Assembly (NCBI RefSeq): GCF_901933205.1
Contig: NC_044573.1
Coordinates: forward strand, 64,161,993-64,225,992
Length of the DNA stretch: 64,000 nt
Reading direction: 5' to 3'
Origin: Camarhynchus parvulus
Taxonomy: Eukaryota > Chordata > Aves > Passeriformes > Thraupidae
Shown here: positions 22,001 through 35,600 of the stretch, in pieces
Layout: each line of letters opens with the position of its first letter
Position numbering within the stretch: the first letter of the stretch is position 1
The notes under the pieces: model-generated
What the model saw: the letters and a program-made list of their open reading frames with translations, nothing else
Database searches by the model: none
What the model was told of the DNA's origin: nothing
Made by a program: the position numbers and the translations under genes

Positions 22001-22022
22001 CACTACTATTGCAATAGTAGTG
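22001..22022. repeat. 22-bp perfect palindrome
   Basis: The arm CACTACTATTG is followed immediately by its exact reverse complement CAATAGTAGTG. There is no loop, so it would be a cruciform or a dyad-symmetric binding site. Its role is unknown. Confidence 0.85.
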
Positions 22023-24807
22023 TGATGCATTTGTCCATCCTCTTCTAGGAAACATTTTTCTTGTGTCCTATTTGCTTCTCTTCCCCTCCTTGGCGCAGTT
22101 TAGGATAAAATTGTTTTGTCTATCATAACAAAGTCACATGTAACTGCTGCCAGCTTGAGTTTTGTGTGGAATGCATTTTAAAGGTTCACCAAGCTCTTGC
22201 CTTGATTGGCAAAAATGAAAGTTTTACACAGAGTGTTTTCCATTATCGAGAAACAATCTTCAAAAGAGTTCCATCTCTTGTACCAGTCTGGATAGCTCCA
22301 GCACAGGCTCAGATATTTGGACTCTTGGCAATAGCTAAGAAAATGGATCTGGAGTGTTGATGCATAAAACTTAGACTGCTGAATGCAACCCCAAATCTGG
22401 GTATCCTGGGCCAGTAAGCTCAATTGCATTAAAAATTTGGTTTTCAAATGAGGATGGGGCTACTAAAAGTTGGACCTTGGTGGCAGTACCAGCCTGAAAT
22501 TTGATGACCTCCCTTTCCTCTTCCTCACCACCCCATCTCCCCTTCTGTTCTGCTCAAACAGATTTCTGCCTGAGGCACTGTTGTTCCACAACATTGTGAT
22601 TGTGATGAAGGAATCAACAGAGCTGCTCCAAGAGTGTTTTCAGCTGGTCATTTTTAGCCTGGGCCAGTTCTGAGCTAGGTTTGCATGAAGGTCTGGTGTG
22701 TGAGGAGAGCTGGGCAAGCAGCAGCAGCAGCAGTGGGACAGCAGCCCCTTAGCACCGCTGACCATGCTGTGGTGTGGAGACTCTGTGTCATGAAACCACA
22801 GCTGAGGAGGGGAGTGCCAAAGGGCTGGGTGCCCCTAGACTGCAAAGAGAGCCCCCATCACTTGTGGTTTGCCAGTTTCTGCTCATTCAATTGACACAGA
22901 GTGGCACTAAATTAAATACTTAAGGTCAATTAAGTGACCTCATTTGCAGAAGTGTAGCTCCCACATGTGTCACATTCAGGGTTAGAAGCCAAATTTCTGG
23001 AGTTACTTTCCTAACACATGAGGCCAGGCTTGCCCTCTCACAGAATGACACCTGGCAGAAAGGGCCTTTGTGCCTGCCTCAGGAAAATCCTGCCTGCTGC
23101 CTGAGGTTTGAGTAAGGAGATTATCTCTGCTTCCTCACCTGTAAAAAGATAATTATACTGCCCAAATTTCTAAAGAACCTTTGCATCTCCAGATAAAATA
23201 TACTACAGAGAAGCTGTGCTACATGAATTATTCAAGCTAAATTAAATTAATGAACACTGTGGAAACTCAGTTGCTTTTGTTTCTTTTTTAGTGCACTAGG
23301 TTCAGATTCTGCAGTGGCCTTTGTGATCTCAAAATATTCTGAAAGCAGAGCACTACTAGCTCAAAGCTCTGCTGAAAATATTTTCCTCATTGTCTGAAAA
23401 TATATTAATTTAATTATTGACAAGTCCATTTGTGAGAGAGCTATTGAAGCGTGACCAGCTCACCAGTGTTTTCTCTAAGCACAGAATGCCACAGGGAGTG
23501 AAAAATGAAAAGTCAATGCAATCTCTGTGAGACAGCGAGATGGATTTATGAGGAATTACAGGCTGGTTTATAAGGAAAAAAATATCATTTGGACAACAAT
23601 GTGGGATTATAAGGACAGGTCTTGCAGTGTCCAGGAAGGACCTAGACAAAACATGCACAGTGTCACCCAGGATGCCCTAAATCCTTTGCACCAGTGCTTT
23701 TGGGTTAGCTGTGCTACCATCCCTACTGTGGGCATCTCTAAGATCCCCTCTCCCTTTCTCTGTCCCTAAGAAGCCAGGAGATACCTCCTGCATGAAATTC
23801 TGCAATTCTCACACCATAATTTGGGATGTGCAGCTGCCAGCACTAGTTTGCTGGTAGCCTGCAACAGCAGCTTAAATGAAATAAAAAATATTTATTTTGC
23901 CAAAAAGTTGCACAGCTCTTAATAGAACAGATTTAAGAGAGATGCTTTACACATTATATTTGTACTCTTCTTTACTTTTCCTTGATGGAAGATAGACATG
24001 GTATTTTTCCCCAACGTGGAAGCTGGCTATCAGGCTTGCAGCCTGTTTCCCGGGACTAATTTATATTTTTTTTTAAACATATATTTAGCCTGTCAGCTTT
24101 TTCTGTTTCACATAATTCCCTGCCCTTTTTTGGAACCTTGGATGTGTTAAGGGCTCCTCTGAAAGCAGGCTTGGCTACTGGAGGAGTCTCCCAGCCTGTC
24201 TGAGTAGAGAAAAGACATTGTTATCCTCGCTCCTTTGAAGCTGAGTACCTGAGCCTGGCTTAACCAGGTCATTATATTACTTTTCCTTGCTCAGATCTGT
24301 AAAAATCCTGTTATTGTCTGCTTTCAATTAACTCTATGAATTCAAACAAAGCAGTAGGAAATGTGAGGAGGGGCAGGAGGAGCAATATAGCATTAATCAA
24401 AGGGTCGTGCAGGCATTCTCCCAGTTTGCCTCACTTTGTTACCACAGAATTCCACGTGATCCTGAAAACATGGATTCTTGCCTAGAGCCTATAATAAACA
24501 ACCTGTCATCACTGTGTTTCTGTTTATTTAAATTAACAAAGGGATCATTTCTGTCTTGCATGCAACAGAGCGGAAAGGTGGGAGGGGAGCAGGCTTGGCC
24601 ATGCCACCCACTTCCTGCTGCTTAGGGCTGAATCCCAGTGCCAGTCCAGCCCCTGCTGCCTCTAAACCATGCCTGAGGCTGTGGACACAGCTTGGAGAAA
24701 GCCTCTGTCTTCAGGGGTTTTGTAATTCCTACCTACCAGCCAAGTCAACAGGTTTATTTTTCCCAGAGGCAGACCTCAGATCCAGACACACACCGCACTG
24801 TTGGAAG

Positions 24808-24843
24808 GGACAGAGGGAGGGAGGGACAGAGGGAGGGAGGGAG
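24808..24843 (+). repeat. GGGA-rich short tandem repeat
   Basis: Two near copies of 'gggacagagggagggag' lie head to tail, extended by GGGA units. This is purine-rich simple sequence. Confidence 0.75.
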
Positions 24844-27421
24844 CATCACCTGCTCAAAGTGAGGTTTTGGCAGCTGCCAAGAGCATCCACTGGCTCACGA
24901 AAGTAGAACTGAATCCAGCCTACCTAAAATCTGAAGGGAAAGGATGAGGTTCGGGGAGACCCAGCTGCCTATTCTCCCTGCCTTCTCCCCTTCCTTTTCT
25001 GGGTGTGCTTCAGGTTAAAAGCAGCTGTGGTTTGGAGTAACTGTACTGAACACCTGGTAAGAGGCAGGCTGCCAGGGGAGCATTGTCTTGTGGGGCCCTG
25101 CTCAGGCAGGTCTGCTGTGTTTCCATGGCAGAGTGACACTGGGCTGTGGCCCAGGGGTAGTGGAGCTCCAGGCTGTGCTGTGAAGAGGAGCTGTGTCTCC
25201 CCCTGTTAAGGGCTTCACACATTTCCTCACACCATACAGCTTCTGTGGCTGAGGCCAGGCTGTGGCCTGACCCCCAGCATTTGGAGCCAGCTGCTAGCTG
25301 CAAGGATGGATGGCTGTGGTGGGGCTCTCTAGCTGCTGAATGTCCACAGGGGAACCTTTATGTCAGGGTGCAATTAGAGTAAATGTTTCCTGTGGTCTGC
25401 TCCGTGGTGGACATCCCTGAACCTGCCCAACACCTCAGCCACACACAGCAAACCAGAACACAAAGGTGTTACATTTCAGGAAACACCATGAATTTATGTT
25501 TTTTCATCACAAAAATAAATCTCAGTCATTAGGAATGTGTCTATAAAACCTATTTGGTATTTCAGTTTTGTTGACATGAAATATGAACAAAGTGGTGAGT
25601 GTGTATGGATGTTCTTGGTTAACCTGCTGGTGAGGAAAGGGTGGTTTTTACTCTCCTTGTTCCCCATGCAGTGAGCACAACAGAGTTCCTCATACTCATT
25701 ATTTGATCACCTCCAAAAATAGATTCCTGCATATTTCATCCACCAGAAACTTGCAGAGAGAGAGAAAAGACCTACTTTTTTTTTTTTTTTCCCTGCCAGT
25801 TGTGCCTGAAGCAATGTCACGCTCTGAGCAACTCCTGGACAGCTTTCTTACTTTCTTCTCTTCAAAAGGAGATGGCTACACAAATGTCTGGAGCCCTGAT
25901 GGCACCAGAGGCCCTACTGCTCCTGCCCAGCCTTTGCAGGATCCACCTGGGGCCAGAAGCCCCATTTCAGTCTGATTTCTGTGCTGGGATCCCTCAGTTG
26001 TACATTACAGCCTTGTCTCTATCCTGTCTCCTGCATCCTCTCCTTCAGCTCCTGATAGGAGCTCCTGGATGGTCCCTGGCCCTTATCACTTCCCATGTCA
26101 GGGGCCACAGGTGGACTTTGTCACAGCCATTGTCTCTGCCCACCACAGCCAGAGCCTGTGGGGCAGCATCCACTGGAGAGGACGTGGCCTGCGCTGGAGT
26201 CACCAGCAGGTCCTAGCTCGTGCCCCTTTGGGAAGAGCTGTCCCTCACTGAGGAAACCAGCTCTGACAATACAAGAGTCGAAAAGTGATGGCAATGAACC
26301 ACCTTCAGCTTGCAGAATTTCTGTGTTCAGGCACTAAGGAACATCACTGACTCTGTGCTACATGGACAGAAAACATCTGCAGCCTGAGCCTTGTGTGTTG
26401 TGGTGGCTTTGCACAGGAGCAGGGGGGAAGGGATGGCACTCAGACTCCACGTTCTTCCTGCTTTAGAGCCATCTAAAAGTCTTTAAAGCACCCATTTAAC
26501 CATGTGTAATTTCAGTTCTATATCTTACCAGTTATCTCTCTTGTGATAATGCCTGGTTCTTAGCAAGTAAAAGTCCTCTCAAACCTTTGCTCATGTGGTA
26601 AAGGCTTCCCTGACCTTCCCAATCCTCTCCTGTTTGTCAGTCTCTCTCTCATACTGGGGGACACAGTGCTCCAGCCTTGGCCTTGCAATTGCCCAGCCAC
26701 GAGATGCTGCTGCCCTCAGCCTGTGGTTTCCCTCTGTATAGCACAGCCCAGCCCAGCTGCCAACACTTCTGTATCAGTGAGGCCAAACGAGATGTTCCTG
26801 TTTTCTCTGCCCATTCACACCCCTCCTCTGAATTGTGTCCAGCTGATCCCATCTTTTCTGAGGATGCTTAAAAATAACAGCAATGCCCACCTGTGGAGCA
26901 GATGTGCATCCCTATGAGCTGATCACAAAATGGACACAAAGCTCAAAGCCAGCTTGCAGAATACAAACAAGATAGTTATAGTGATGACAGATTTGTGACA
27001 AGTCACCTTGTTGCTTCTCATTTTTCCCAAATATAGAAACACTGACATTTCTATCTTTTCTTTAAAAAAGAGTTGTTGTATACCTTATGAACAGGAGAGC
27101 TGAAGCCAGACCTCTATACCCTTCTTACATTTTATTACTTTGTCAAAATTGCATTTGGTAGAAACAAGACTGTGACAGAACATAGGGTTTTTATAAATAT
27201 TGCCTAAACTGCATCCCTTAACTTCATGTCCTTTCTTTCAGCCTCCTTCCTATTTCTTATTCTCTTCTTTTCATCATAGTAATTCCCTTCTGATTCTTTT
27301 TTTTATTTCTCAAAATCACTGGTCCTTCTGGTTAATTTAAGCTTCTAAAATAGCTATGAAAAAGCTTATTTTACCAAAGAAAAAATAAAATGCTGACACC
27401 AGACAATAAATCACTTCTAAG

Positions 27422-27439
27422 AATACTACTAGTAGTATT
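27422..27439. repeat. 18-bp perfect palindrome
   Basis: AATACTACT is followed directly by its reverse complement AGTAGTATT. No associated gene is visible. Confidence 0.8.
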
Positions 27440-30400
27440 TCATATTCAGCAATAAAAGACAGACAAATGACAAAAAGAAATTAACTTTTTAAAAGTTACT
27501 AATAGAAGCATGGTTTAAGAAAAATATAACACACACACATATGTAGGTACAGATAAAAGAACAAGTAACTGCAAAATATCTACTAGCTCTACCTGGGAAA
27601 CAGATATCAGGAGTATCAATTCTTAGTCTAGTTCTTCTTTCTCCTTATGTGAGATAATTTTTTCTTCAAAAAGCAATTATCAAGCACAAAGTAGATATTC
27701 AATTTGTCTTTGACTGCCCGAAGTTTTCCCCACTGATACTGAATCAGGGAATATCCAGAAGAATAAATTGAGACTATGCTGGAATGTGGGAAAACAAAGA
27801 GAGCAATTATGGCTGAAATATTAGGACTTATGTTTAATTTTTGCAAAATCTTGTATTTTCTGAGTTTTACTCCAAGGGTGAGATTCTCATGACTTAACTG
27901 TAGCCATGCAGGGCTTTCTCAATTGCTAGTAAAGCATCACACAAGTCCCCAGGTGCTGGTCCAAGCTGTGTGGCAGGTTTTGTGCCATGGCTCTCAGCCT
28001 TGTTCCTGAAATGTCATGAGTTTCCTCTGTTCAGGCACTAGAATTGCAAAAATGTCATTGACAGCCACACACACTCCCTGTGTCAAAAAGGATTGATAAA
28101 TACCAAGAAACTTGCAGGCTTGTGTCTCTCAGCTTACTTTCTGTACCAGCAAATTACTTCCGTAGTACCATGAAGTGCAAAAGGAGATGGATGCATTAGG
28201 GATGAGCATGTGAAAGGCAGTCCCAGCAACTGTGCACAGCCAAGAACAGGTCCTAACCTCAGCCCCCTGAAGAAGAGGCAGGTCACACGATTCCTGCAGT
28301 AGCAAAGCCATGCCAGCCTATTAAGCACTACACAGAATTCCAGAGAGGCAGGTCAACACAACAAGAAATGCAACCAAGATACCTTGTTTACCTGCCAGGG
28401 AGTGAGAAAAGATGCTGCTGTTGGTTTCAAATTAAAATGTGCTTCAGTACTCCACTGCTCCCTGGAGAGTTTATTGTATCCATCCATTATTATTGGTTAG
28501 CTGCTTGTCCTGAACATATACTGTGTGTGCTTTAGAAAACTGAGATTCTCAGCATTTCCCAAATTCCTAACATTTAAAACTATCTGATTCCCCATGGAAT
28601 ATCTGGATTTGCAATGCTATTGAGCACAAGTATTCCTCCTCAGCATTTCATGTAATACTGAGAGGATGAGCTACTATAACAAAATGAAATATAATGTTAG
28701 CACACACTAAGAAATCCCAGGAAGATGGGGATTTCTTGCCAAACACTTATCTGCTTGATTTTGGAATCCCAGAACTTCAAGGAGACTGAGTAGGAATGAC
28801 AAACTGGAAATATCCTTTGCTATGAAAGGAAGGGACATACCTATATTTCATAAGCCATTAGAATCCAGGTTGTGAATGCCAAGAGAAATAAAGGTTGTGC
28901 ACTCTGCTAATTACAGATTAAGTTTACTGACATGACACTCTTAGCTGGGAATGCTTACATCACCAACAGATTAATGCTGTCTCTAGCAACCTAACCTACA
29001 AGCTGCCAATTCTGGCTGTAATCTGCACGGAGGCTGTGTCCCCAAAGGTTTGCCTGCCTCAGGTAGCTGCTTGCTGGATGAGTAACTCAGGAGTGAAAAG
29101 AAAAAAGAGGAGAAAGGGAATTTTCAAGGGATCTGCTCAGTAATGAATTTTTTCATGATGCCAAACCCCATAGTGATCTGCCTTGTCCCCAGTGTGCCTT
29201 TACTCGGTTCAAGTCCAGGTAGTACATGGAGCCCAAGTCACAAGAGGACTCTTGTCCTACCAAGTTCACCACCCTTGGTTTAGGCTGTTGTTTACGTCAA
29301 ACAGCCTTTTTCCATAGAGAAGGACCATAGCATCCAATGCCAGAGAAGCAGCACAATCCACTTTCTCTGGAAGAACCTCACAAAGAAAAAGCAAATAAAA
29401 TCCAGAGACACATGGGCAGAGATGCATCTCACTCCTTGCCCATCCCAGTGAAGCCCAATGGAGCATGGCCACAGGTGGAAAGGTGTTACGGAGGCACTTT
29501 TGTTCTGTTTACATTCTGGAAACTTAATTTTCCTTCCCTCTATGTAAATTCACTTGTGAGTTGTTGAATATTCCTTGGCAGCTTTTTGTGGAGGTGGGGG
29601 TCAGGGGATGGAGGACTTCTGGCACTCCAAGTGAGATGGTGCATCCCGCCTAGGGGAGGGATTGATGCTAAAGTCAGCACACCTCTCACAGCCCAGCATA
29701 GGAAACAGAGGCAGCAGAAATTCATTTCAAGAAGAAATTCTGGGTACCAGAAATTTCAGCTTTACTTTGGCCAGAATTGTTTCTGCAGTTTTGGTGGCTC
29801 ACCTCCATACCATAGGATGCACTATAACAGCAGCACCTGGGGCTGCCAGCCATGCAAATCTTACAATGACAGAAGTTGCCTCCCAGGATAGAAAACTAGT
29901 ATTTATTCTGTTCTAAACACTGTGTGGCCACATTAACCGTTTTATTTCCTTTGTCTTTGCCTCCTCTGAGTGCTGGCACCAGTTTCTTTATAACAAAGCA
30001 TTGTGCTGACAATACATTGCATTTATCTTCAGGCTTCACTGGGCTGCTTGGGGGCATAACCAACCTCCTCCACACTGCACCTTCTTTCTTTAGTTTTAAC
30101 ACATTTCGAGAATGATCAGTGTCTGTTACCCCCTTCTCACTCTTTTTTCTCCTCTTCTGAGTATGCAAGCCTCTTTTTTCCTTTTTTTTTCTTTTTCTTT
30201 TTTTTTCCCTGATTTTGTTTTTTTTTTTTATTATTTTGCATTTGTCTCTTGAGGAGGTACAAAAATCCATGGATTGGCAAAGCAATCATATGAACCCATG
30301 GACTGGTGAAGCAAAACTTTTCCCTTTTGAATAGTTTTCAGAGGTGAGTATGACATAAGCAAAATAATTACTTTCACAAGTAAAATTGGCTCAGTTCTGT

Positions 30401-30839
30401 CTGATTACTCTTTTGGAGCTACATTTCCATACACCTCTGATCAGATCAACCGTTTTCCATTGCAGTATTTTTTGCCTGTGTTATTTTAAGCTTACCATGG
30501 GACTTGAATTCATTTGAAACTCATTAATAATCAGTATAATTCCCTTTCATTAGAAATCTCTTATTGGAGTAACCACTTGTTGTGACAATTCCCACAAAGT
30601 CACCATCTTTGTAGAGATGCAGCTTGAGATGATTAAATAATATGTAACTTTGTAGTAAACTAATATTCCCCAAAATAATAAAATGCCTTAATATATTCCA
30701 TGCATAGTTAATCGGCGATCAGAAGGATGAAAGATACAGATAGGATCATTTTCTTGAATTCCCCTTTTTTAGTGTGGCACAGTAGAGGGATTTTGTGTTG
30801 CATATATATGCATCTTTCCCTGCACAGTGTATTTTTTTT

Positions 30840-31245
30840 TTGCCATGTATAATGGAACTCACAAGACGAAATGCTGACAAAGCTGATGAAGACAGCGTCT
30901 TTCCCAACAATAACACAATGGCTTGGCAGTTCATCATGTCTGAAGAGAAGATTTTGTTATCAAAGACATTGGAAGCTTGTGAAAGAGAGGGATAATGTAC
31001 AAAAAAAAAAAAAGAAAAAAAAATCAAACCAAACCAAAACAAAAAAGCATTTATTTCTTGGAGCATAGACTGCAATTTCTGTTTTTCTCTGAACTTTCAC
31101 TGGGCAAATGTATCTGTATTTTGACCCTCTTTACAAGTCAGTGTTTTTGTATAAATACTTGTACCACGCTAACAAAGCTGTGCGCAAGTATTCATGCAAG
31201 GGGTGGCAGTGTGTCGCATTTCTCAGAACAATAATAGGCTGCAGA
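30840..31245. promoter_or_regulatory. Candidate conserved non-coding block
   Basis: Apart from an A-rich tract at about 31001-31047 the block is non-repetitive. It contains SOX-like 'aacacaatgg' at about 30911-30920 and CpG-bearing words ('acaagacgaaatgc', 'gctgtgcgcaagtattcatg'). The texture suggests constraint, but this is impression only. Confidence 0.2.
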
Positions 31246-31742
31246 GTGGGAAGAAATTTCAAACAGCTTTGAAAGAACATGGAACAATTCCTTTGTTTTG
31301 CACATCTTCCATATGTATAACTACTCTCCCATGTGCCAGAAAACTAACACAATAGTTCGGCTAAATTTGGTGAGACTAATAATTAAGAAAGAGCCTTTTT
31401 TAGGGACACATTTCTGCTGATAACTTTTGAATTCTTTTCTGGAAGACAAGGAGGAAAAGGGTAGTCACCTCAAGTGGGTCTGGAAGCAAATCCCCTTATT
31501 TGAAAGAGAGTGAGGACAGGAACAAAGACATGTCCTATGAGAAATTAATTGTCTGTTTTACTGTCCAGCCTTGATGCTATGTCAAAGATGGCAAGTGTCT
31601 TGGGGCAAAAGTTTCTTTCAAATGTGTGCAATTATTGGTGGCATTTCTGTTGCTACAGATCAGAAACTCCTGATCGTCTTTAACAGTATTTGAAGGGTGC
31701 ACTTTCAAATTAGTTCCCTCATTTCTTCTAGCTCTGTGACTA

Positions 31743-31792
31743 GATGCAGTAGAAGGCTGCCATTCAGGATGCAGTAGGAGGTTGCCATTCCT
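31743..31792. repeat. 25-bp imperfect tandem duplication
   Basis: Two adjacent 25-mers starting GATGCAGTAG match at 21 of 25 positions. It is a local duplication, with no function implied. Confidence 0.85.
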
Positions 31793-32280
31793 GTTGGCTT
31801 CAAATGTTGGCTTGATCCACAGGAAAATAAGATCTGCTGTACTTGTGGCTGGATTAAAGTGGCAATGACTCTGTGCCAGGAAGAAGGGCTGCAACTCATC
31901 TGCCCAGGGCTAATGTGGTCAATTCTCTGCAAATTGGTTATCTAAACCACTCTGGTTCATAGCAATGAGCCTTGTCTTTCCACATGGGGCATTTTTACTG
32001 AGCTCATCTCAAGCAACTGGAAGTTCCAGCTCCTCTCCCTGTACCTTAGTGAAAACCTTGCTGGCACCTTGGGTGCAGGCAGCTGCCCTACGAGAGGCAC
32101 TGCCAAGAGAATTCAGTCCTATCCCTGATGATGGTGCCCTGGGACCTCCCTTTGGTTTTCAGCGTGAGGAGACAAAGCTCCTGATAAAGCAAAGAGTTTC
32201 CTTAAACCCTTTCACAGCTCAGATGCATTGTGAAAAAAGAGACCTTCATCCTCCTAATGAGCAAATGTGTTCAGAGTAAA

Positions 32281-32600
32281 GGCGCTCCTTGAAGGGCGTT
32301 AATGCTTTCATCACCACTGGCTAATGAGCCTGAACTTGCCCCTTGTAGAGATACTAATCAGATTTCTCTTGCTGTACTCTCCAAAGCACTGCAATTCGAG
32401 CTGCCAGCAGCCAGTGATGCTGTTTAAAAATAACCGCACATGGGTGTTCTTATTCAATATTTCTGTCACAGGAGTTGGCAAAGGTCTAGTCCCAGGCAAG
32501 ACTGGGGCTCATTTTAATATGCATTGCATTCTTAATTTCTTTTAAAGTTATTATTAACTTATTCCATTTACAAAATCAAATAAAGACCTTTAACTGAAGA
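32281..32600. promoter_or_regulatory. Candidate enhancer-like block
   Basis: This repeat-free block holds 'ggctaatgagcctgaacttg', an octamer-like AATATGCAT at about 32515-32524, and runs of TTAAT/ATTA homeodomain half-sites. Its CpGs ('gggcgttaatg', 'gcaattcgagctg') survive in CpG-poor surroundings. It is a conservation candidate by appearance only. Confidence 0.25.
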
Positions 32601-35600
32601 GCTACTATTTCTTGTATAATGTAATTTGATTTTTTCCCCTCCAAATTTCAAATTACTTTATTCCTGGTCTTTTATTTTTTTATCATTTGCATAATCTACA
32701 ACTCTTTCAGGACTTTCTTACTTTGGATAAATCAATTTCACTTCTTGTTCACTTCATCACTTTCAAGGGGATTCTTTTCTGCTTTACTGGACTTAAATTA
32801 ATCCTCTAGAGAAAGTAGTGTCATGACACGGCCAGCATCAAAATCTGCATAATGAAAGCAATTTTTTCCATTTAAATTGGCACTCAAGAATATCACTGCT
32901 CATTAGCAGACTTTAGATCTTTTATTTCATTTTAAGTGAGAAGGACAAGCATTCTTTCCTTAATATGAGTTTCTTGCATAAGAATTTGTTCAAAGACCTT
33001 TGAATTTATCTCAGTGTAAGTTAGGTGCCTAAATACCTTAAAAAAAAAAACAGTCTGTGTGATTTGTAGAGTATTAACACTGCTAGAAAGACTACCAGAA
33101 TTTTCAGGCTTGATCAGAGTGGTGGACTGTCTCATCTGGCTTCTCTCTGGGGTTAAAACTGATCTGAGAAGACGGTTGAATAATGGATGGATGTGGAATC
33201 ACTCACGATGAAAGGGGAATTTCTGACTAATTCCAGGCACTCAGCTAATGCTTTTGCTGGTGATGATCTTAGATGAAGCTTAATATGAAATCTGTACTGA
33301 AACTTTGAACTGAGAAAAGTGCTCAGTATAACAGAAGGAAAGCTTCAGGAAAAAAAAATACTCTTATCCTGGAAAGGGGTGAGATTTAAAATCTGTGTTC
33401 CTCGCCTCTTCAGAACCAGCACACAGCTGAAAGCAGCCACATCTGTTTTGCTAGAAGTCTCCAGGGCTAGTTTGCCTTCCAGGGTAGACGCCCTCACACT
33501 TTCCCCACAGTCTGCAGGCTTTATCATTAATAATTCGGTATTTATCTTTCACAGTTCCAAAAGGAATATCTGTGCTTGGGCAAGGAGGGGCCCTTCCTGC
33601 CCTTGGGCCTGTACCACAGTGCAGGATGGTGCAGGCTGAGTTCCTCATGTGCCTGGGGCCCCGCTCAGGCTGCAGAGCTGAGGCTGCCCGTGGCTGGTTG
33701 GGCTCTGTGCCTCGCTCCAGGCTCCCACACGCCTGTCGTGCTCCACTGAGCTCAGCCCTCCCCAGACAATGCTGCTCTGCAATGATTGCAGGCAATCCCC
33801 ACAGTGACCTTTTCCATTCTGCCCTGTCACAGTTCTTCACAAAATTAATGTATCTCTAGATTTGGTCCAGTTGACAAAATGCTATTTTGACAAAAATAGC
33901 ATTCTCTCTCTTTTTAAGATGAAGATTATTTGCCTTACTTCACCTGCAACTCATTGTTTCCATTTGAATATATTACAGGATCAAGTAGCAATAAAATCTG
34001 CTTGCCTTTTGTTAAGTTTTCTGTGTTATGAATGAGATGTTGTTTTTGTCTGCTAAATACATTGATAAATAGCATTTAAAGACTCAGAAGAAAGTGTTGA
34101 TGCACCTATTTCTCCTGCATAAATGTGTATTTTCCAGTCATTGACTATTTCATTGTCATTGCTATGATGTAAAAGAAGCACAACAGAATAAATTGAACAT
34201 GGGGAACATCTGATAAGAAAATGTGTTTCAGAAACAGCATTGAAGATTGTATTTAATTTGGTAACATTTGTAAAAGACTTTTTAAAAATTATTTTCCTAG
34301 TTAGTATGTATTATTCCAAAATACATGCCTTTGATTTTAGAAATTGTCAGAGGAACTGAATAATTTTCCCATAATTTTTAAATGTCTTGTCTGTCTTACA
34401 TATTCAGTGCAAAATAAAAGATTGCATTTATGCAAAATTTATTTATGCTAAAATCTGAAAACTATTTACATGATAGAAAAGTAGAAGACATGGTGATCTT
34501 TTTATTGCAAGACACTAAAAACAAAACTTCTGTCTGACATATTTCAAGGTACACACTTCTGCTTTTTCTTCCATCAGTCTTCCCCTAATTCCCTGATCTG
34601 CTGTGAAATAAACATAAGAGCAAGAAATCACTTTTGACCCTGGATCAGCATTATTTTCTAGTTCATTTATCAATGTTTTTCAAGTGAGATACCTTGGTTG
34701 GTCATGTATAACTGCATAGAATTAATTCTTTTGGAAAATGTATCCTACTTATCCCAGGGTCTTTTGAGAGCTGCATTTGTGAAGGCACTCACATTTTCTG
34801 CACTCACTCATGGACAAGATGGCTAGAGCTGGGTCAGGAGGAGAAGAGTGGGGATAGTGACAGTCCATCGTTTGGGCATTGGGAGGGTGGAGAGGGGGAA
34901 GCTGAGTTTGGTTCCTTCACCTTGCCTTGTTCCAAAGCTTATGTTGCAGTTACTGGATGAAATGGATGGTGCGTGATGCAACTTGGACCTAAATCTTCCA
35001 TTTCCTTGGTGACTGTGCCAAGCTCTTAGCAAGAGAGGAGCAGCCATTCCACTGACAGGCAGCAACCTTGCTCAGCCCTTCAGACAAATGTTGGTAAAGA
35101 ATTTTATACGCTGCATAGCACTGACCTGTGGATAGAGCCACCTGCCAAAGAGAGGTTGCTCTCATTCTCTTTCTGGCAGCCTTGAGCACCCTCCTGCTGA
35201 CAAGATTATCACGAGGCGCTCCGGGCCCAGGCCGCTGTTTCCTTAGCCCCTAACCCTCTCCAAGCCTTGTACGACAGGGCTGGTGATTCCCCTTCATGTT
35301 TGTATTTGAAATATTGATTGAAAGTCTCTGGCCAGGAATTTCTTTTCCTTCTACCAGCCCTTAGGTTTTCAGCCAGAAGAAAACCATTTGACCATCTTAT
35401 AGCATTGTGAAGATCAGAACCCTTGGGGTGCAGGAAGGACACGATACTGCATGCAAACTGTTAAAAATCCTACTGTAAAAAAGTTACAGACCCAGTAGAG
35501 CTGGAGCTCCTCTGGTCAGGATGGTAACTCCCTGTCTCCCTGAGGTCAGCTGATCAGAGCAGTTGGAAGCCAGAGAAAGATCCTGCTACACAGCAGTCAA

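Larger units (their letters stand above)
21480..30835. other. Intergenic, no gene seen
   Basis: I find no supported exon, RNA gene or clear transposon in this stretch. It includes two short perfect palindromes (22001-22022 and 27422-27439, listed separately), GGGA-rich tandem units at about 24808-24843, T-runs near 25776 and 30178-30240, and GC-richer patches at 24.6-26.9 kb where open frames are long only by composition. A patch at 26.65-26.75 kb vaguely recalls the reverse complement of CR1 but is too diverged to call. Confidence 0.55.

Noticed and set aside
22166..22447. Opposed open frames of 64 and 89 residues considered as an exon
   Set aside because: No splice acceptor and donor pair in frame and no family resemblance on either strand.
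26640..26930. Possible CR1 fragment
   Set aside because: Only vague resemblance ('cacagtgctccagccttggc'). The ordered CR1 landmarks are missing.
29896..30285. 129-residue Lys-rich minus-strand frame
   Set aside because: The Lys/Arg run is just a translated T-rich simple tract at 30178-30240.
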